From assembly GCF_000771875.1 (NCBI RefSeq), contig NZ_JPXX01000018.1:124001-188000 (forward strand): DNA of 64,000 bases, given 5' to 3'. This DNA comes from Gallibacterium genomosp. 1 (GTDB lineage Bacteria > Pseudomonadota > Gammaproteobacteria > Enterobacterales > Pasteurellaceae). Below the pieces are notes generated by a model. That model did no database searches, had not been told where the DNA came from, and saw only the letters and a program-made list of their open reading frames with translations. This document shows positions 48,667-58,939 of this stretch, one piece after another; position 1 is the first letter of the stretch, and the number at the start of each line of letters is the position of its first letter. The position numbers and the translations under genes were made by a program.

Positions 48667-48687
48667 TACCGTATCCTCTCTAATTGA

Positions 48688-48927
<240 letters not shown>

Positions 48928-49254
48928 CTAATCTATAAATTCGATTTGCTCAGCGTGTAAGACTAATTGGCTAAGCCCATTATTCGTTTTGTGTGAGTGG
49001 ATAAATCCTGCTACACACACCTTACTGCCGACCGTAATGCTTTGAGCTTGATTTGTTAATTGATTGCCGCTAAGTTGAACCGGTATTTTACACCACGCTT
49101 GTCTGGCTAATCCGGCTTCTTGTTGCCATGAACGATGTTCAAGCCAAAATTGACAATGCGGAATTCCACTCGGGCTTTGATGTCGTTTTGGTTGAGAAAC
49201 AACAGTGCCTATCAACGAAAAACGATTTTCAATTGTCAAATTACTCTTCAGCAT
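48928..49254 (-). CDS. priB: Primosomal replication protein N (PriB)
   Basis: A 108-residue single-strand DNA-binding OB-fold protein ([31 protein letters not shown]). It helps restart stalled replication forks with PriA. The frame is open eight codons further; ATG at 49254 ([12 protein letters not shown]) is the family start. It overlaps the end of rpsF by 14 bp. Confidence 0.93.
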   Translation of the reverse strand: MLKSNLTIENRFSLIGTVVSQPKRHQSPSGIPHCQFWLEHRSWQQEAGLARQAWCKIPVQLSGNQLTNQAQSITVGSKVCVAGFIHSHKTNNGLSQLVLHAEQIEFID

Positions 49255-49618
49255 CCTCATAATCGTTGTTATCAACATCAGCTAAAGCTTTACGTTCATC
49301 TTTTGCTTTAACCATTGGGGACGCTTCGGTTACGGCGTGCTTAGTACGAATAATTACGTTACGAAGAATTGCATCGTTGTAACGGAAAGTTGTTTCAAGC
49401 TCGTCGATGACTTCTTGCGGTGCTTCTACATTCATTAACACATAATGTGCTTTGTGTAGTTTATTAATTGGGTAAGCCAATTGGCGACGACCCCAATCTT
49501 CTAAGCGATGAATTTGACCACCAGCTTCTTTAACAGAACCTGTATAGCGTTCAATCATGCCTGGTACTTGTTCACTTTGATCTGGGTGAACCATAAACAC
49601 TATTTCGTAGTGACGCAT
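49241..49618 (-). CDS. rpsF: 30S ribosomal protein S6
   Basis: A 125-residue protein beginning [20 protein letters not shown] with an acidic C-terminal tail ([12 protein letters not shown]), as is usual for S6 of this group. First gene of the operon, with GGAG before ATG. Confidence 0.98.
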   Translation of the reverse strand: MRHYEIVFMVHPDQSEQVPGMIERYTGSVKEAGGQIHRLEDWGRRQLAYPINKLHKAHYVLMNVEAPQEVIDELETTFRYNDAILRNVIIRTKHAVTEASPMVKAKDERKALADVDNNDYEDAEE

Positions 49619-49619
49619 T

Positions 49620-49643
49620 GCTGCTCCTTACGGGTTAATCAGC
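49620..49643 (-). promoter_or_regulatory. Candidate S6:S18 autoregulatory leader hairpin
   Basis: On the minus strand GCTG...CAGC encloses CCCG and the AAGGAG ribosome site just before rpsF. Known S6:S18 leaders place a CCG in a loop by the ribosome site. The stem is short, so this is tentative. Confidence 0.35.
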
Positions 49644-49750
49644 CTCCGACTATAGACCAGTCGCCAATCTGCGGAAGCAAGGAACGAAAAACGGAACGAC
49701 TGTAAGGTCGCAAATTTTACTCAAATTGACTCAAAAAGCAAGTTAAAAAA

Positions 49751-50797
49751 CTAATTTAACGCTAAAAGATGTAACATTTTCTCTGCCACCTGATCAACTG
49801 TAATTTGCGACATTAAATCTTTACCATAAACCTTTGTTCCCCAAGGTAAATCTTGCCACGACTTACCATACTGTTTTAATACATTCTCCTCATATACCGA
49901 CACTACATCATCTTTGCTGTAATAAGGTCCTGTACGTTGCGGATTATGGTAAGCATATAATCCTAGCACTTTTGTACCTACCATTGTTGCCATATGTGCT
50001 GGCCCTGAATCTGGTGAAATCACCAAATCCACTCGTGATAATAATGCAATAAGTTGTTGTAGAGAGGTTTTTCCTGCCAGATTTACCACAGGCAAACGAC
50101 ATAATCGACAAATTTCTGTGGCACAGTTCATTTCATATTCACTTGGCGATCCCGTTATAATCACCTGTACGCCTATTTCTGTCGCAATATCCGCCAGTTG
50201 AGCATAACGATCTAATAACCAATCTTTCTCTTTTTTACTTGAACAAGGCGAAATAACTACCGTTTTTTTAGCCGGGTCAATAAATTGTCTCACATATTGA
50301 TGATCTTCTTCCGCAATCGGAAACTGCCAATGTGGTGCTGTAATCGGCACGCCAATATATTCAGCAAAACTCAAAAAACCATCCAAAACGTGATAACCTT
50401 TCGCTACCCCAACTTGATGATTAATAAACCATTTTTGCCCCTCTTTTGTCCGTTGTGCATTAAAACCAACCCGATATTTCGCTTTAATTCCTAAAGAGAG
50501 AATCGAGGCTCGAATCGCTACCTGCATATCCAACAAAGCATCGAATTTACGCGAATGTAACCTTTTCCATAACGAAAAAATGCTTCGCCACCCCTGTTTT
50601 TTATCAAAAATAATAAATTCAATATTAGGGATATTTTTTAATAATTGTGCTTCGGCCTTGCCAATGATCCAAGTAATTTTGGTCTGCGGATAATAAGCTT
50701 GAATCTGCTGTACTGCTGCCAAAGCGTTGCAAACATCACCAATGGCAGAAAGGCGCAAAATACAAATAGATTGTGGAGGTTGAGGAAATAACAGCAT
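49751..50797 (-). CDS. opsX: Lipopolysaccharide heptosyltransferase I-type OpsX
   Basis: About 348 residues of glycosyltransferase family 9. It shows ILRLSAIGDVCNALAAVQQI at the N-terminus, ISPCSSKKEKDW and the sugar-nucleotide-binding DLVISPDSGPAHMATMVG. OpsX adds the first heptose to phosphorylated Kdo in Pasteurellaceae. ATG at 50797 matches the family start; the frame is open 26 codons further upstream. It is divergent from kdkA, the partner kinase. Confidence 0.92.
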   Translation of the reverse strand: MLLFPQPPQSICILRLSAIGDVCNALAAVQQIQAYYPQTKITWIIGKAEAQLLKNIPNIEFIIFDKKQGWRSIFSLWKRLHSRKFDALLDMQVAIRASILSLGIKAKYRVGFNAQRTKEGQKWFINHQVGVAKGYHVLDGFLSFAEYIGVPITAPHWQFPIAEEDHQYVRQFIDPAKKTVVISPCSSKKEKDWLLDRYAQLADIATEIGVQVIITGSPSEYEMNCATEICRLCRLPVVNLAGKTSLQQLIALLSRVDLVISPDSGPAHMATMVGTKVLGLYAYHNPQRTGPYYSKDDVVSVYEENVLKQYGKSWQDLPWGTKVYGKDLMSQITVDQVAEKMLHLLALN

Positions 50798-50876
50798 AGA
50801 TTTAACTCTTAATATGTTAGAATTACGCTCTATTTTAATCAAAAAAGCAGAAATCCGCAGTAAAACAGGTATCAAA

Positions 50877-51584
50877 ATGTCGAAAACTTACTATCTCTTC
50901 GCCCAAAACATTCAGACCGACTCGCCAGAATCTTTATTCGATCCTGTTTTTTGGCAGACACAACAGTTAGTTTTAGGTTCAGCCAAAGGACGCGGTATTA
51001 CCTATTTTTTAAAAACGAAAGATCGTTGGGGTATAAATTGTGCCTTACGCCATTATTATCGTGGTGGACTATTCGGAAAATTAGTGAAAGATCATTTTCT
51101 GTTTAGCGGAATAAATCAATGTCGTAGCATTAAAGAATTTAACTTACTGCAGCAACTTAAACAGAAAAATTTACCTGTTCCCAAACCTATTGCAGCAAGG
51201 GTTATTCGCTCAGGATGTTGTTACCAGGCGGATATTTTAAGTGAATTAATTGAAAATAGTCAGGACTTAGTCGCTGCTTTACAAAAACACTCATTACATC
51301 ACGAAATTTGGTACCATATCGGAAAATTAATTCGTCAATTACATAATGAACAAGTTTGTCACAGCGATTTAAACGCACATAATATTCTGCTACAACGCCT
51401 TGAAAATCATCAATGTAAATTATGGTTACTTGATTTCGATAAATGCGGTTTTAAAACGGGAGACAACTGGAAACAAGAAAATCTACAACGACTTTACCGC
51501 TCATTTCAAAAAGAGGTGAAGCGTTACCATATTCATTTTAACGAAAACAACTGGCAACAATTATTAAGCGGCTATACGGAATAA
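50877..51584 (+). CDS. kdkA: 3-deoxy-D-manno-octulosonic acid kinase
   Basis: A 235-residue kinase that phosphorylates the single Kdo of the inner core. The protein-kinase-like catalytic loop is VCHSDLNAHNILLQ and the metal motif LLDFDKCGF. ATG at 50877 has AGGT 7 nt upstream. Together with opsX and waaA it defines the phospho-Kdo core typical of Haemophilus and Pasteurella. Confidence 0.94.
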   Translation: MSKTYYLFAQNIQTDSPESLFDPVFWQTQQLVLGSAKGRGITYFLKTKDRWGINCALRHYYRGGLFGKLVKDHFLFSGINQCRSIKEFNLLQQLKQKNLPVPKPIAARVIRSGCCYQADILSELIENSQDLVAALQKHSLHHEIWYHIGKLIRQLHNEQVCHSDLNAHNILLQRLENHQCKLWLLDFDKCGFKTGDNWKQENLQRLYRSFQKEVKRYHIHFNENNWQQLLSGYTE

Positions 51585-51636
51585 AGCTCAACTTAATATC
51601 ACAGAATTTTCATCATTTCTTAACAAAGATAATATT

Positions 51637-52107
51637 TTATTTTTCCAAAATGGTTTTAAAAACACCTGACGGCACTAATTTTGCAATATTACCACCGTGT
51701 AATAAAATTTCACGTACCATTGTTGAGGAAACATAAGACCATTTTTCTGATGGAGGGAAAAATAAACTTTCAACACCATTCGTTAACAAACGATTTAAAT
51801 GAGCAAGTTGCAGTTCATAATCAAAATCACTGGATGTTCTCGCTCCACGAATAATACCCTGAATATTACGTTCTAAAATTAGATGCGCCAATAAACCATC
51901 AAATGAGATCACTTCAACATTGTTTAATCCTAATGTAGCAATTTTGACGAAATCTAGCCGTTGTTGCAAACTGAACATTGGCTTTTTGCTCGGGCTTGCT
52001 GCTACCGCCACAATCAATCTTGGGAACAATCGCGCTGCACGCATAATAATATCCAGATGTCCGTTGGTGATAGGGTCGAATGTTCCAGGATAAATCATTG
52101 TTATCAT
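51637..52107 (-). CDS. coaD: Phosphopantetheine adenylyltransferase
   Basis: A 156-residue enzyme of coenzyme A synthesis. The nucleotidyltransferase motif is [15 protein letters not shown], with [13 protein letters not shown] near the C-terminus. Its ATG overlaps the waaA stop (TAATG). The waaA-coaD pairing is common in gammaproteobacteria. Confidence 0.96.
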   Translation of the reverse strand: MITMIYPGTFDPITNGHLDIIMRAARLFPRLIVAVAASPSKKPMFSLQQRLDFVKIATLGLNNVEVISFDGLLAHLILERNIQGIIRGARTSSDFDYELQLAHLNRLLTNGVESLFFPPSEKWSYVSSTMVREILLHGGNIAKLVPSGVFKTILEK

Positions 52108-53381
52108 TATTTTTTCTCGCTTAAATAAGGTAATAAAATGTTTAAAGTACGTTGTAAAGCACCACGATTCTGTTGCAATATATGATAGCCGTTTTGCCCA
52201 TATTGCTCGGCTTTCTGCGGATTTGTCAACAAAGCACTAATCTGCTGAACCAGTGCAGGTATACTATTTTCAATCACAATGACACCCTCGGCTTCAATCA
52301 ATTTTTGATAAATTTGCTGAAAATTAAACATATGTTTACCGCTGATTACTGGCAATTTAAATAATAAGGGCTCAAGTGGATTATGCCCACCACGCTCAAT
52401 AAAACTGCCTCCAATAAAAGCAATATCCGCCAACGCATATAATTTTAACAACTCACCCATTGTATCGCCCAATAACACCGTTGTCTGCGAAACTATCAAC
52501 TCGCCTAAACTTCGTTTTTGATAACAAAATTGCTGTTGTCGTAACAATTTTTCCACTTCGGTAAAACGTGCGGAATGGCGTGGCACAAGAATCAATAATA
52601 AATTCGGATATCGTTGCAGTAATTGTTGATGTGCCTTCAACACCATTGTTTCTTCGCCTTCGTGGGTGCTTGCAGCAATCCAGACCGGACGCTGTTGCAA
52701 CATTGCAATTTTCTGCTGACGATAATCAGCAATTTCCTCATCAGAAACAGTTAAATCAAACTTTAAATTACCACTGCAACTGATTTTGCTTTTGTCAACG
52801 CCTAAACGTTGGTAACGCTCTACACTTAATTCATCCTGTGCGGAAATATGCGTAAATGCCTGCCAAATCGGCATAAGAGAATGCCGTAAATAGGCATAAT
52901 GTTTAGCGGATTTATCTGATAAACGAGCGTTGATTAAAAACAGTGGAATATGGTGGTTCTTAATTTGTTGCAACAGATTAAACCACAACTCTGTTTCAAC
53001 AATAATAAAACATTGAGGCTGAAATTGTTGCAAAAAACGTTTCATTAAAAACGGCAGATCAAACGGCAAATAACAATGTTGAACACGGTTACTAAACAAA
53101 GCCTGTACACGTTCCGAGCCACCTGGAGTAAAAGTGGTAATGGTTATGGGTACATTCGGAAACTGTGCCAATAATTGTTTCACCAACGGCGTAACCAACA
53201 ACACCTCACCAACTGAAGCCGCGTGAATCACAACACTCTGTTTTTGCAAAGATTTTGTTAAAGCAAAGCGCTCACGCCACCGTTGACGATACCCTATCTC
53301 TTTTCGACTTTTGTACAAAAAAGTGAGCAGAATAAAGGGCAAAGCGATAATAAAAAGTACATTATAGATGAAAAATAACAT
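52107..53381 (-). CDS. waaA: 3-deoxy-D-manno-octulosonic acid transferase
   Basis: A 424-residue family GT30 enzyme that adds Kdo to lipid A. An N-terminal membrane anchor is followed by [30 protein letters not shown] and [17 protein letters not shown]. Given the kdkA next to it, it is probably the monofunctional (single Kdo) type. It starts 3 bp after the glycosyltransferase upstream. Confidence 0.96.
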   Translation of the reverse strand: MLFFIYNVLFIIALPFILLTFLYKSRKEIGYRQRWRERFALTKSLQKQSVVIHAASVGEVLLVTPLVKQLLAQFPNVPITITTFTPGGSERVQALFSNRVQHCYLPFDLPFLMKRFLQQFQPQCFIIVETELWFNLLQQIKNHHIPLFLINARLSDKSAKHYAYLRHSLMPIWQAFTHISAQDELSVERYQRLGVDKSKISCSGNLKFDLTVSDEEIADYRQQKIAMLQQRPVWIAASTHEGEETMVLKAHQQLLQRYPNLLLILVPRHSARFTEVEKLLRQQQFCYQKRSLGELIVSQTTVLLGDTMGELLKLYALADIAFIGGSFIERGGHNPLEPLLFKLPVISGKHMFNFQQIYQKLIEAEGVIVIENSIPALVQQISALLTNPQKAEQYGQNGYHILQQNRGALQRTLNILLPYLSEKK

Positions 53382-53384
53382 TAT

Positions 53385-54956
53385 TTACTTCTCTTTCAAA
53401 AATCGATCTACCCCATTTTCACAATAGACAATTTTTTGCTGTATTGTTTTTTCCAATAACTGATCATTCTGTGGTAATGCATCTCTGGCTTCTTCGTTAT
53501 GCCACAAATGATAAGCGATAGCCGAAAAACGAATATCTTTTCGTTTCATTCCCGCATTATAAAAACGAGCAACAAATTCGCTATCTTCTCGTCCCCAACC
53601 AACAAAGTCATTATTAAAACCATTGATTTTTAAAGCATCTTCACAGAAAAATGCCATATTACAACTACGAATACCTTTAAAATAATTTTTCTTTTCTTTA
53701 TGAATAAATCTATTTATCCAATATAAATGGCAAGCTGAAAAACGTTTTTCAATACGATTTTCAATCCCTTGCTGATACCACCTTATTCGAGGATAAACTT
53801 GTGGTTTCTGTAATATTTGTTTCGTCTTCTCTAATGGTAAAACTACTCGCCCTCCTTGTACTAGCACACCTCGTTTAGCATAAGAAATATGATCCTGAAT
53901 AAATAATGGGTGTAAAACCATATCACCATCAATAATAATAATATAGTCTCCTTTTGCTTGAGAAATTGCACGATTTCGGGATTCAGCGGCTCTAAATCCT
54001 CTATCAGCTTGCCAACAATGAATTAAAGGAATAGGGAACATCTGTTGATATCGTGAAATTAATTGTGCGGTTTCCTGGCGAGAGCCATCATCTGCCACTA
54101 ATACTTCCATTGGTAATACTTTTTGTTGCAATACCGAATTTAAGACCGCCTCTAACGCATCGGGACGATTATAAGTTGTAATAATCAAAGAACTACTAAG
54201 TTTTTGATTATATTCTATTAATTTCACATATTTATAATAAGCCCCCATTGCATTGGCACAGGAAATAACAAAACCATCTTGTCCATCTAAAAATCCTTTT
54301 TTCAAAACATAATGTTTAAAAAATGAAGAGAAACCGTGTCCAATTGCAGAAAAAACAGTGGCTTTTTTTCTCCCTTGTTGCTGCTCTGCGAACAAGGTTG
54401 TGTACTGCTGCATTTTCTGAATTAAATCGGCGGCACCATCAAATGAGTAGTGCAAAAAAGGTTGTTTTAATTTTATGAATTGGATATTTTTAGGAATTTC
54501 AAGTGCCTCATGTACTAATTTTTGATTAAATTGCACTTGTTGACGGTGATATAAGCGAGGAACATAATTTGGATACCAACCGCAGGTTTTAATAACTCGA
54601 CCTCGATAATGATTTAATCTAGATAAAGAATATACAAAATTTGTTTTTGTTAAATCTATCTGCTTTAATTCTTCAATAAGTGATTTAGGTAAAATCTCAT
54701 CACTATCAATATTTAAAATCCAATTATGTTTTGCATATTCAGCAGCTAAATTTTTTAAAGGTCCAAATCCAATAAAAGGTGAATATTTAATAACAACATT
54801 AGGGAATTGCTTAGCAATTTCGATTGTTCGATCTGTAGATCCATTATCCAATACAATAATTTCATCAAAATCTGCTAATGCTTTTAATACTTTTTCTAAA
54901 TATTTTTCTGAATTTTTCACTAACATAGTGATACTAATAGCAAGATTTGAACTCAT
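53385..54956 (-). CDS. Double GT2 glycosyltransferase (LgtF/WaaE-like domain plus second GT2 domain)
   Basis: A 523-residue protein with two glycosyltransferase family 2 domains. Domain 1 (about 1-255; ISITMLVKNSEKYLEKVL, IVLDNGSTDRT, NIDSDEILP, HEALEIP) matches the LgtF/WaaE group that adds glucose to heptose I. Domain 2 (about 260-523; LIITTYNRPDALEAVLNSVL, VADDGSR, IIDGDMVLHP, GWGREDSEFVARF) resembles chondroitin-synthase-like GT2 enzymes. In H. influenzae lgtF stands alone beside kdtA. Here both steps may be carried by one chain. The second acceptor is unknown. Confidence 0.88.
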   Translation of the reverse strand: MSSNLAISITMLVKNSEKYLEKVLKALADFDEIIVLDNGSTDRTIEIAKQFPNVVIKYSPFIGFGPLKNLAAEYAKHNWILNIDSDEILPKSLIEELKQIDLTKTNFVYSLSRLNHYRGRVIKTCGWYPNYVPRLYHRQQVQFNQKLVHEALEIPKNIQFIKLKQPFLHYSFDGAADLIQKMQQYTTLFAEQQQGRKKATVFSAIGHGFSSFFKHYVLKKGFLDGQDGFVISCANAMGAYYKYVKLIEYNQKLSSSLIITTYNRPDALEAVLNSVLQQKVLPMEVLVADDGSRQETAQLISRYQQMFPIPLIHCWQADRGFRAAESRNRAISQAKGDYIIIIDGDMVLHPLFIQDHISYAKRGVLVQGGRVVLPLEKTKQILQKPQVYPRIRWYQQGIENRIEKRFSACHLYWINRFIHKEKKNYFKGIRSCNMAFFCEDALKINGFNNDFVGWGREDSEFVARFYNAGMKRKDIRFSAIAYHLWHNEEARDALPQNDQLLEKTIQQKIVYCENGVDRFLKEK

Positions 54957-55026
54957 ATTTTCCTCTTTTTAAAAAATCTACATTCTAAATGTAAAACTAC
55001 CCGTTAATAAAATACGATAATTTATA

Positions 55027-55056
55027 ATAACTATCTATTTTATAATAGATAGTTAT
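55027..55056. other. 13-bp perfect hairpin between efp and the GT2 gene
   Basis: ATAACTATCTATT / AATAGATAGTTAT with loop TTAT, entirely AT-rich and with no obvious T-run. It lies between the efp terminator and the glycosyltransferase start; function unknown. Confidence 0.55.
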
Positions 55057-55075
55057 GCAATCCCATATAAACAAA

Positions 55076-55103
55076 AATCCTCTTCCTTGACGGTAAGAGG
55101 ATT
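55076..55103 (-). terminator. Intrinsic terminator of efp
   Basis: AATCCTCTT / AAGAGGATT stem with a 10-nt loop, followed on the minus strand by TTTTTGTTT. Confidence 0.85.
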
Positions 55104-55127
55104 CTTTTCACCACATAATATAATATA

Positions 55128-55694
55128 TTACTTCACACGAGCCACATACTCGCCAGAACGAGTATCTACACGGATAACTTCACCAATTTGAATAAATAAT
55201 GGTACACGCACTACCGCACCGGTGCTTAAAGTTGCCGGTTTACCACCTGTTCCTGCTGTATCGCCTTTCAAACCGGGATCAGTATCAACCACTTCCAACT
55301 CTACAAAGTTTGGTGGAGTAACAGTAATCGGAGAACCGTTCCATAACGTTACGATACATTCTGCCTGATCCAACAACCATTTATCATTATCACCAATCGC
55401 TTTCGCATCTGCAGCAAGTTGTTCAAAAGTTTCATTGTTCATAAAATACCAAAATTCTTCATCTTTATATAAGAAAGTAAGATTAGTATCAACAACATCT
55501 GCCGCTTCGACAGTTGAACCTGATTTAAAGTTCACATCCAACACTTTGCCTGAAATCAATTTACGAATACGAGTACGAGTAAACGCTTGTCCTTTCCCCG
55601 GTTTCACAAACTCATTTTCTACGATTACGCAAGGTTCGCCATCTTGCATAAATTTAAGACCTGGTTTGAAATCGCTGGTAGAATAGCTTGCCAT
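55128..55694 (-). CDS. efp: Elongation factor P
   Basis: A 188-residue protein that rescues ribosomes stalled at polyproline. The lysine to be modified is in VKPGKGQAF, and C-terminal [20 protein letters not shown] is the usual EF-P end. ATG at 55694 is chosen; the frame extends 15 codons upstream. It is divergent from epmB, which makes its beta-lysyl modification. Confidence 0.97.
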   Translation of the reverse strand: MASYSTSDFKPGLKFMQDGEPCVIVENEFVKPGKGQAFTRTRIRKLISGKVLDVNFKSGSTVEAADVVDTNLTFLYKDEEFWYFMNNETFEQLAADAKAIGDNDKWLLDQAECIVTLWNGSPITVTPPNFVELEVVDTDPGLKGDTAGTGGKPATLSTGAVVRVPLFIQIGEVIRVDTRSGEYVARVK

Positions 55695-55870
55695 AATATC
55701 CTCATTAATATTTGATTGTCTGTTCAATTCACCGCACAATTCACAAAAAATTGTGCTACTTTAGAAAAGTTGGAAGTATATATCTCTAACGGTTGAATTT
55801 TCAACTTTTTAAGAAGTTTTTGATAAAAATAATGTCATTTAATGGAAGACATAGGTAAAAAAATCGTCAT

Positions 55871-56875
55871 ATGATAATGCAAAACCTCACATTTGGAGCA
55901 GATTCCGATTGGACTGAATACTTAACCACTGCGGTTTCCGATCCGATTCAACTTTTAACATTACTGAATTTACCGCTCGAACCTTATCAACAACATTTGG
56001 CTGCTCGCCGCTTATTTGCAATGCGTGTACCAATGCCATTTATAGATAAAATGGAAAAAGGTAATGCGAACGATCCTCTTTTTTTGCAAGTGATGACTGA
56101 TGCTGCCGAATTTCTGCAAACACCCGGATTTGTGAAAGATCCGCTGCAAGAACAGGATAATGCCATCCCTAATTTGTTACATAAATATCATAACCGTGTA
56201 TTGCTGATGGTAAAAGGAGGCTGTGCTGTTAACTGTCGTTATTGTTTTCGACGTCATTTCCCTTACGAAAATAATCCCGGAAACAAAACTAATTGGCATA
56301 AAGCATTGGATTATATTGCTCAACATTCCGAAATTGAGGAAGTGATCTTTTCTGGTGGCGATCCATTAATGGCGAAAGATCGCGAATTAGCGTGGTTACT
56401 TGAGCAGTTAAATCAAATTCCACACTTGAAAACTGTGCGGATTCACTCTCGATTACCAGTGGTCATTCCACAACGTATTACGCTCGAATTGTGTCGATTA
56501 TTGGCAGACTTACCGCTTAACAAAGTGCTGGTGTTACATATTAATCACGCAAATGAAATTGATGCACTATTAATCAACCGCCTACAGCAATTAAAGCAAT
56601 CGGGAGTAACGCTACTGAATCAATCAGTGCTTTTAAAAGGGATTAATGATGATGCACACACTCTCAAAACACTAAATGATAAACTATTTGCTGCCGGTAT
56701 TTTACCCTATTATCTTCATCTGTTGGATAAAGTGGAAGGAGCAAGCCATTTTTGGATTGATGATGAACGTGCTTTAGCTATTTATCGACAATTAATTGCT
56801 TCATCTTCCGGTTATCTTGTACCGAAACTTGCGCGTGAAATTGCTGGCGAAAAAAGTAAAACTTGGTATAGCTAA
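55871..56875 (+). CDS. epmB: EF-P beta-lysylation protein, lysine 2,3-aminomutase type
   Basis: A 334-residue radical SAM enzyme that converts alpha-lysine to beta-lysine for EF-P. The iron-sulfur motif is CAVNCRYCFRRHFPY (CxxxCxxC), with EVIFSGGDPLM downstream. Start at 55871 or 55877; no strong ribosome site is visible. The partner epmA is not in the window. Confidence 0.95.
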   Translation: MIMQNLTFGADSDWTEYLTTAVSDPIQLLTLLNLPLEPYQQHLAARRLFAMRVPMPFIDKMEKGNANDPLFLQVMTDAAEFLQTPGFVKDPLQEQDNAIPNLLHKYHNRVLLMVKGGCAVNCRYCFRRHFPYENNPGNKTNWHKALDYIAQHSEIEEVIFSGGDPLMAKDRELAWLLEQLNQIPHLKTVRIHSRLPVVIPQRITLELCRLLADLPLNKVLVLHINHANEIDALLINRLQQLKQSGVTLLNQSVLLKGINDDAHTLKTLNDKLFAAGILPYYLHLLDKVEGASHFWIDDERALAIYRQLIASSSGYLVPKLAREIAGEKSKTWYS

Positions 56876-56946
56876 AAATATTTAAATAAATCGTGATTAG
56901 CCTTAGTCATTGCCTATTTTTTCCTTTAAAATAGCCAACGAAAATA

Positions 56947-56968
56947 TGGTAGACACTTCTGTCTGCCA
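56947..56968. terminator. Possible weak terminator after epmB
   Basis: A 9-bp stem (TGGTAGACA / TGTCTGCCA, one G-T pair) with a CTTC loop. A T7 run starts 8 nt after the stem, which is further than ideal. Confidence 0.4.
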
Positions 56969-57063
56969 AGAAAGAATTTTTTTATCATTCAAAGTTATCA
57001 TATTACTTTGAATCAACAGCATTGTTGCAATAATGATTTTTAACCAAAATTTGAGGTATAACC

Positions 57064-58284
57064 GTGAGTAACACAGACAAGGAACAGCAAAGCGAACAAC
57101 AGGACGCTAAACAGAACGAATTAAATTTAGAATTTAATGAATTTGAGCCTATCACACCTAAAAGACCAGCAGTTGAAACTGCACCTTCTTTTATCGATAA
57201 ACTAAAAGGTATCTTTCATAAAAAAACGACACAAGCAGAAACCTTTCAGCAAGCAGAAGTTGGGCAAACTGTTGAGAATACAGAAAGCAACGACTTTACC
57301 GCTGAACCGGTTACTACACACAAAACATCACCATTAGCCAATTTGTCAACACGTTCTCGCCGTTTGCTTATTAGTGCCGCTGTGTTGGTTATCATCATTG
57401 TGTTATTTCTTTGGTTAAAACCTAACAGCCAACCGGTAGATAGCCTACAATCTCAAGATAATAATTTGCCAATTGAATTTCAGCCAATTGATCCGAATGC
57501 TACTAATACCAACAATGAAGGTGTGCCAACAATGCAAACCGAAGAGCAAGCAATGGATAATGCCAATGACAACATAACAGATTCGACTACAGCCAATAAT
57601 AATGCTACCGTTACTGCTGAAACACTCACACAAAACAGTACCGCATCGGCTCCATCAGTGGATAATACCCCAATTACGACTGATGAAAACAATGCAGCTG
57701 CGACTAATCAAGCACAAACTCCGTCTATCACTCCTGCTCCAGTTACCCCTACGCCAGGATCAGAGCAGAAACCTGCTCTTAGTCAGGCTGAAATTGATAA
57801 AATTGAAAAACAAGCGTATGAAGCTGAGCAAGCTCGTTTAATTGCAAAAGCAAAAGCCCGTGCTGAACAGCGAGCTAGAGAAGAGTTTAAAGCAAAACAG
57901 CAGAAACAGAAAGAGCAAGAACAGCGTAAAGCACAAGCCATTCTTGACGGCAAAAATGTTCCTGTTGTTGATGCCAAACCTGTCACTAGAAGTAGCTCAA
58001 AATCCACTTCATCTACAACAAACGTTTCAAGTGGTGGGCAAGCTAAAACATTAACTATTCCGGCAGGTACTTCTTTGATGCAGGTGTTCCGTGATAACAA
58101 TCTAAACATTGCCGATGTAAATGCAATGACTAAAGCAAATGGTGCCGGTAATGCATTAAGTAGCTTCAAACCGGGAGACAAAGTTGCCATCAAAGTAAAC
58201 GGTGGTCGCGTTTCAGAACTCCAATTACCTAATGGAGCAAAATTTATTCGTCAAAGCAATGGTTCTTATATTTATCAAAAATAG
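57064..58284 (+). CDS. oapA: Opacity-associated protein A
   Basis: A 406-residue protein with GTG start (GAGGT 9 nt upstream). The order is an acidic cytoplasmic head, a membrane helix at about 101-120, a long Asn/Thr/Ala/Pro-rich stretch, a charged coiled-coil (about 240-300) and a C-terminal OapA/LysM-like domain (TIPAGTSLMQVFRDNNLNIA, FKPGDKVAIKV). OapA affects colony opacity and adherence in H. influenzae, and the C-terminal domain likely binds cell wall. OapB, its usual neighbour in H. influenzae, is not seen here. Confidence 0.93.
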   Translation: MSNTDKEQQSEQQDAKQNELNLEFNEFEPITPKRPAVETAPSFIDKLKGIFHKKTTQAETFQQAEVGQTVENTESNDFTAEPVTTHKTSPLANLSTRSRRLLISAAVLVIIIVLFLWLKPNSQPVDSLQSQDNNLPIEFQPIDPNATNTNNEGVPTMQTEEQAMDNANDNITDSTTANNNATVTAETLTQNSTASAPSVDNTPITTDENNAAATNQAQTPSITPAPVTPTPGSEQKPALSQAEIDKIEKQAYEAEQARLIAKAKARAEQRAREEFKAKQQKQKEQEQRKAQAILDGKNVPVVDAKPVTRSSSKSTSSTTNVSSGGQAKTLTIPAGTSLMQVFRDNNLNIADVNAMTKANGAGNALSSFKPGDKVAIKVNGGRVSELQLPNGAKFIRQSNGSYIYQK

Positions 58285-58326
58285 TCATAAAACCATCTGT
58301 AACTAGGTGGTTTTGACCTAACAAAA

Positions 58327-58352
58327 AAGGTTCAACCTCTCGGTTGAACCTT
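58327..58352. terminator. Bidirectional terminator between oapA and raiA
   Basis: AAGGTTCAACC / GGTTGAACCTT perfect 11-bp stem with loop TCTC. T6 follows on the minus strand (raiA) and a weaker T-rich stretch on the plus strand. Confidence 0.88.
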
Positions 58353-58382
58353 CTACAATTTGATTATTCAGAAAATACTTTT

Positions 58383-58703
58383 TTACTCAAAAGAATCTTT
58401 CAAACGTTCACTGGCACGTCTTGCCTCTCCTTTATGTTGCAATTTATTGAGCTGACGTTCTAATTTTTCTTGTACATCATTAATGGCTGCATACATATCT
58501 TCGTGTTCCGCTTTCGCAACAAGGTTACCGAAAGGTGTACCAATCATAGCTTCCACTCCAAATCCTTTTGGCAGTTTTTGTAAAATAAAATGAGGATTTA
58601 TTAACTGGGTTTGCCATTTGCCTAATTTTGCTAAACGTTCTTCAATGTGGGAACGAATTGCTGGGGTAATTTCCATTTGTTTGCTTGTAATATTTAGGGT
58701 CAT
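58383..58703 (-). CDS. raiA: Ribosome-associated translation inhibitor RaiA/HPF
   Basis: A 106-residue protein of the YfiA/HPF short family ([37 protein letters not shown]). It binds the 30S decoding site in stationary phase. The H. influenzae equivalent is HI0257. Confidence 0.95.
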   Translation of the reverse strand: MTLNITSKQMEITPAIRSHIEERLAKLGKWQTQLINPHFILQKLPKGFGVEAMIGTPFGNLVAKAEHEDMYAAINDVQEKLERQLNKLQHKGEARRASERLKDSFE

Positions 58704-58939
58704 AACATTTACCTCTCATAGTAATAAGACTGTTGCCAGTCAAGAAAAAATCTTGTTCTTGATTAAGAACATAATGCCGTATGATCAGCTTTTCAAGCCT
58801 TTTATCGTTTATTTTTCAGAATAGTGAAGTAGGTCAAATTTCTAAAATAATCTGCTTTACATTTTTAGATCGTGCTTTTTCGTCCATACTGATTTTTATG
58901 TTAGAATGCGCCCCATTCTTTGACTCAAACGATAATATT

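Noticed and set aside
57500-57780. Low-complexity Asn/Thr/Ala/Pro stretch as a separate repeat feature
   Set aside because: It is the linker of OapA and has no exact DNA repeat unit.
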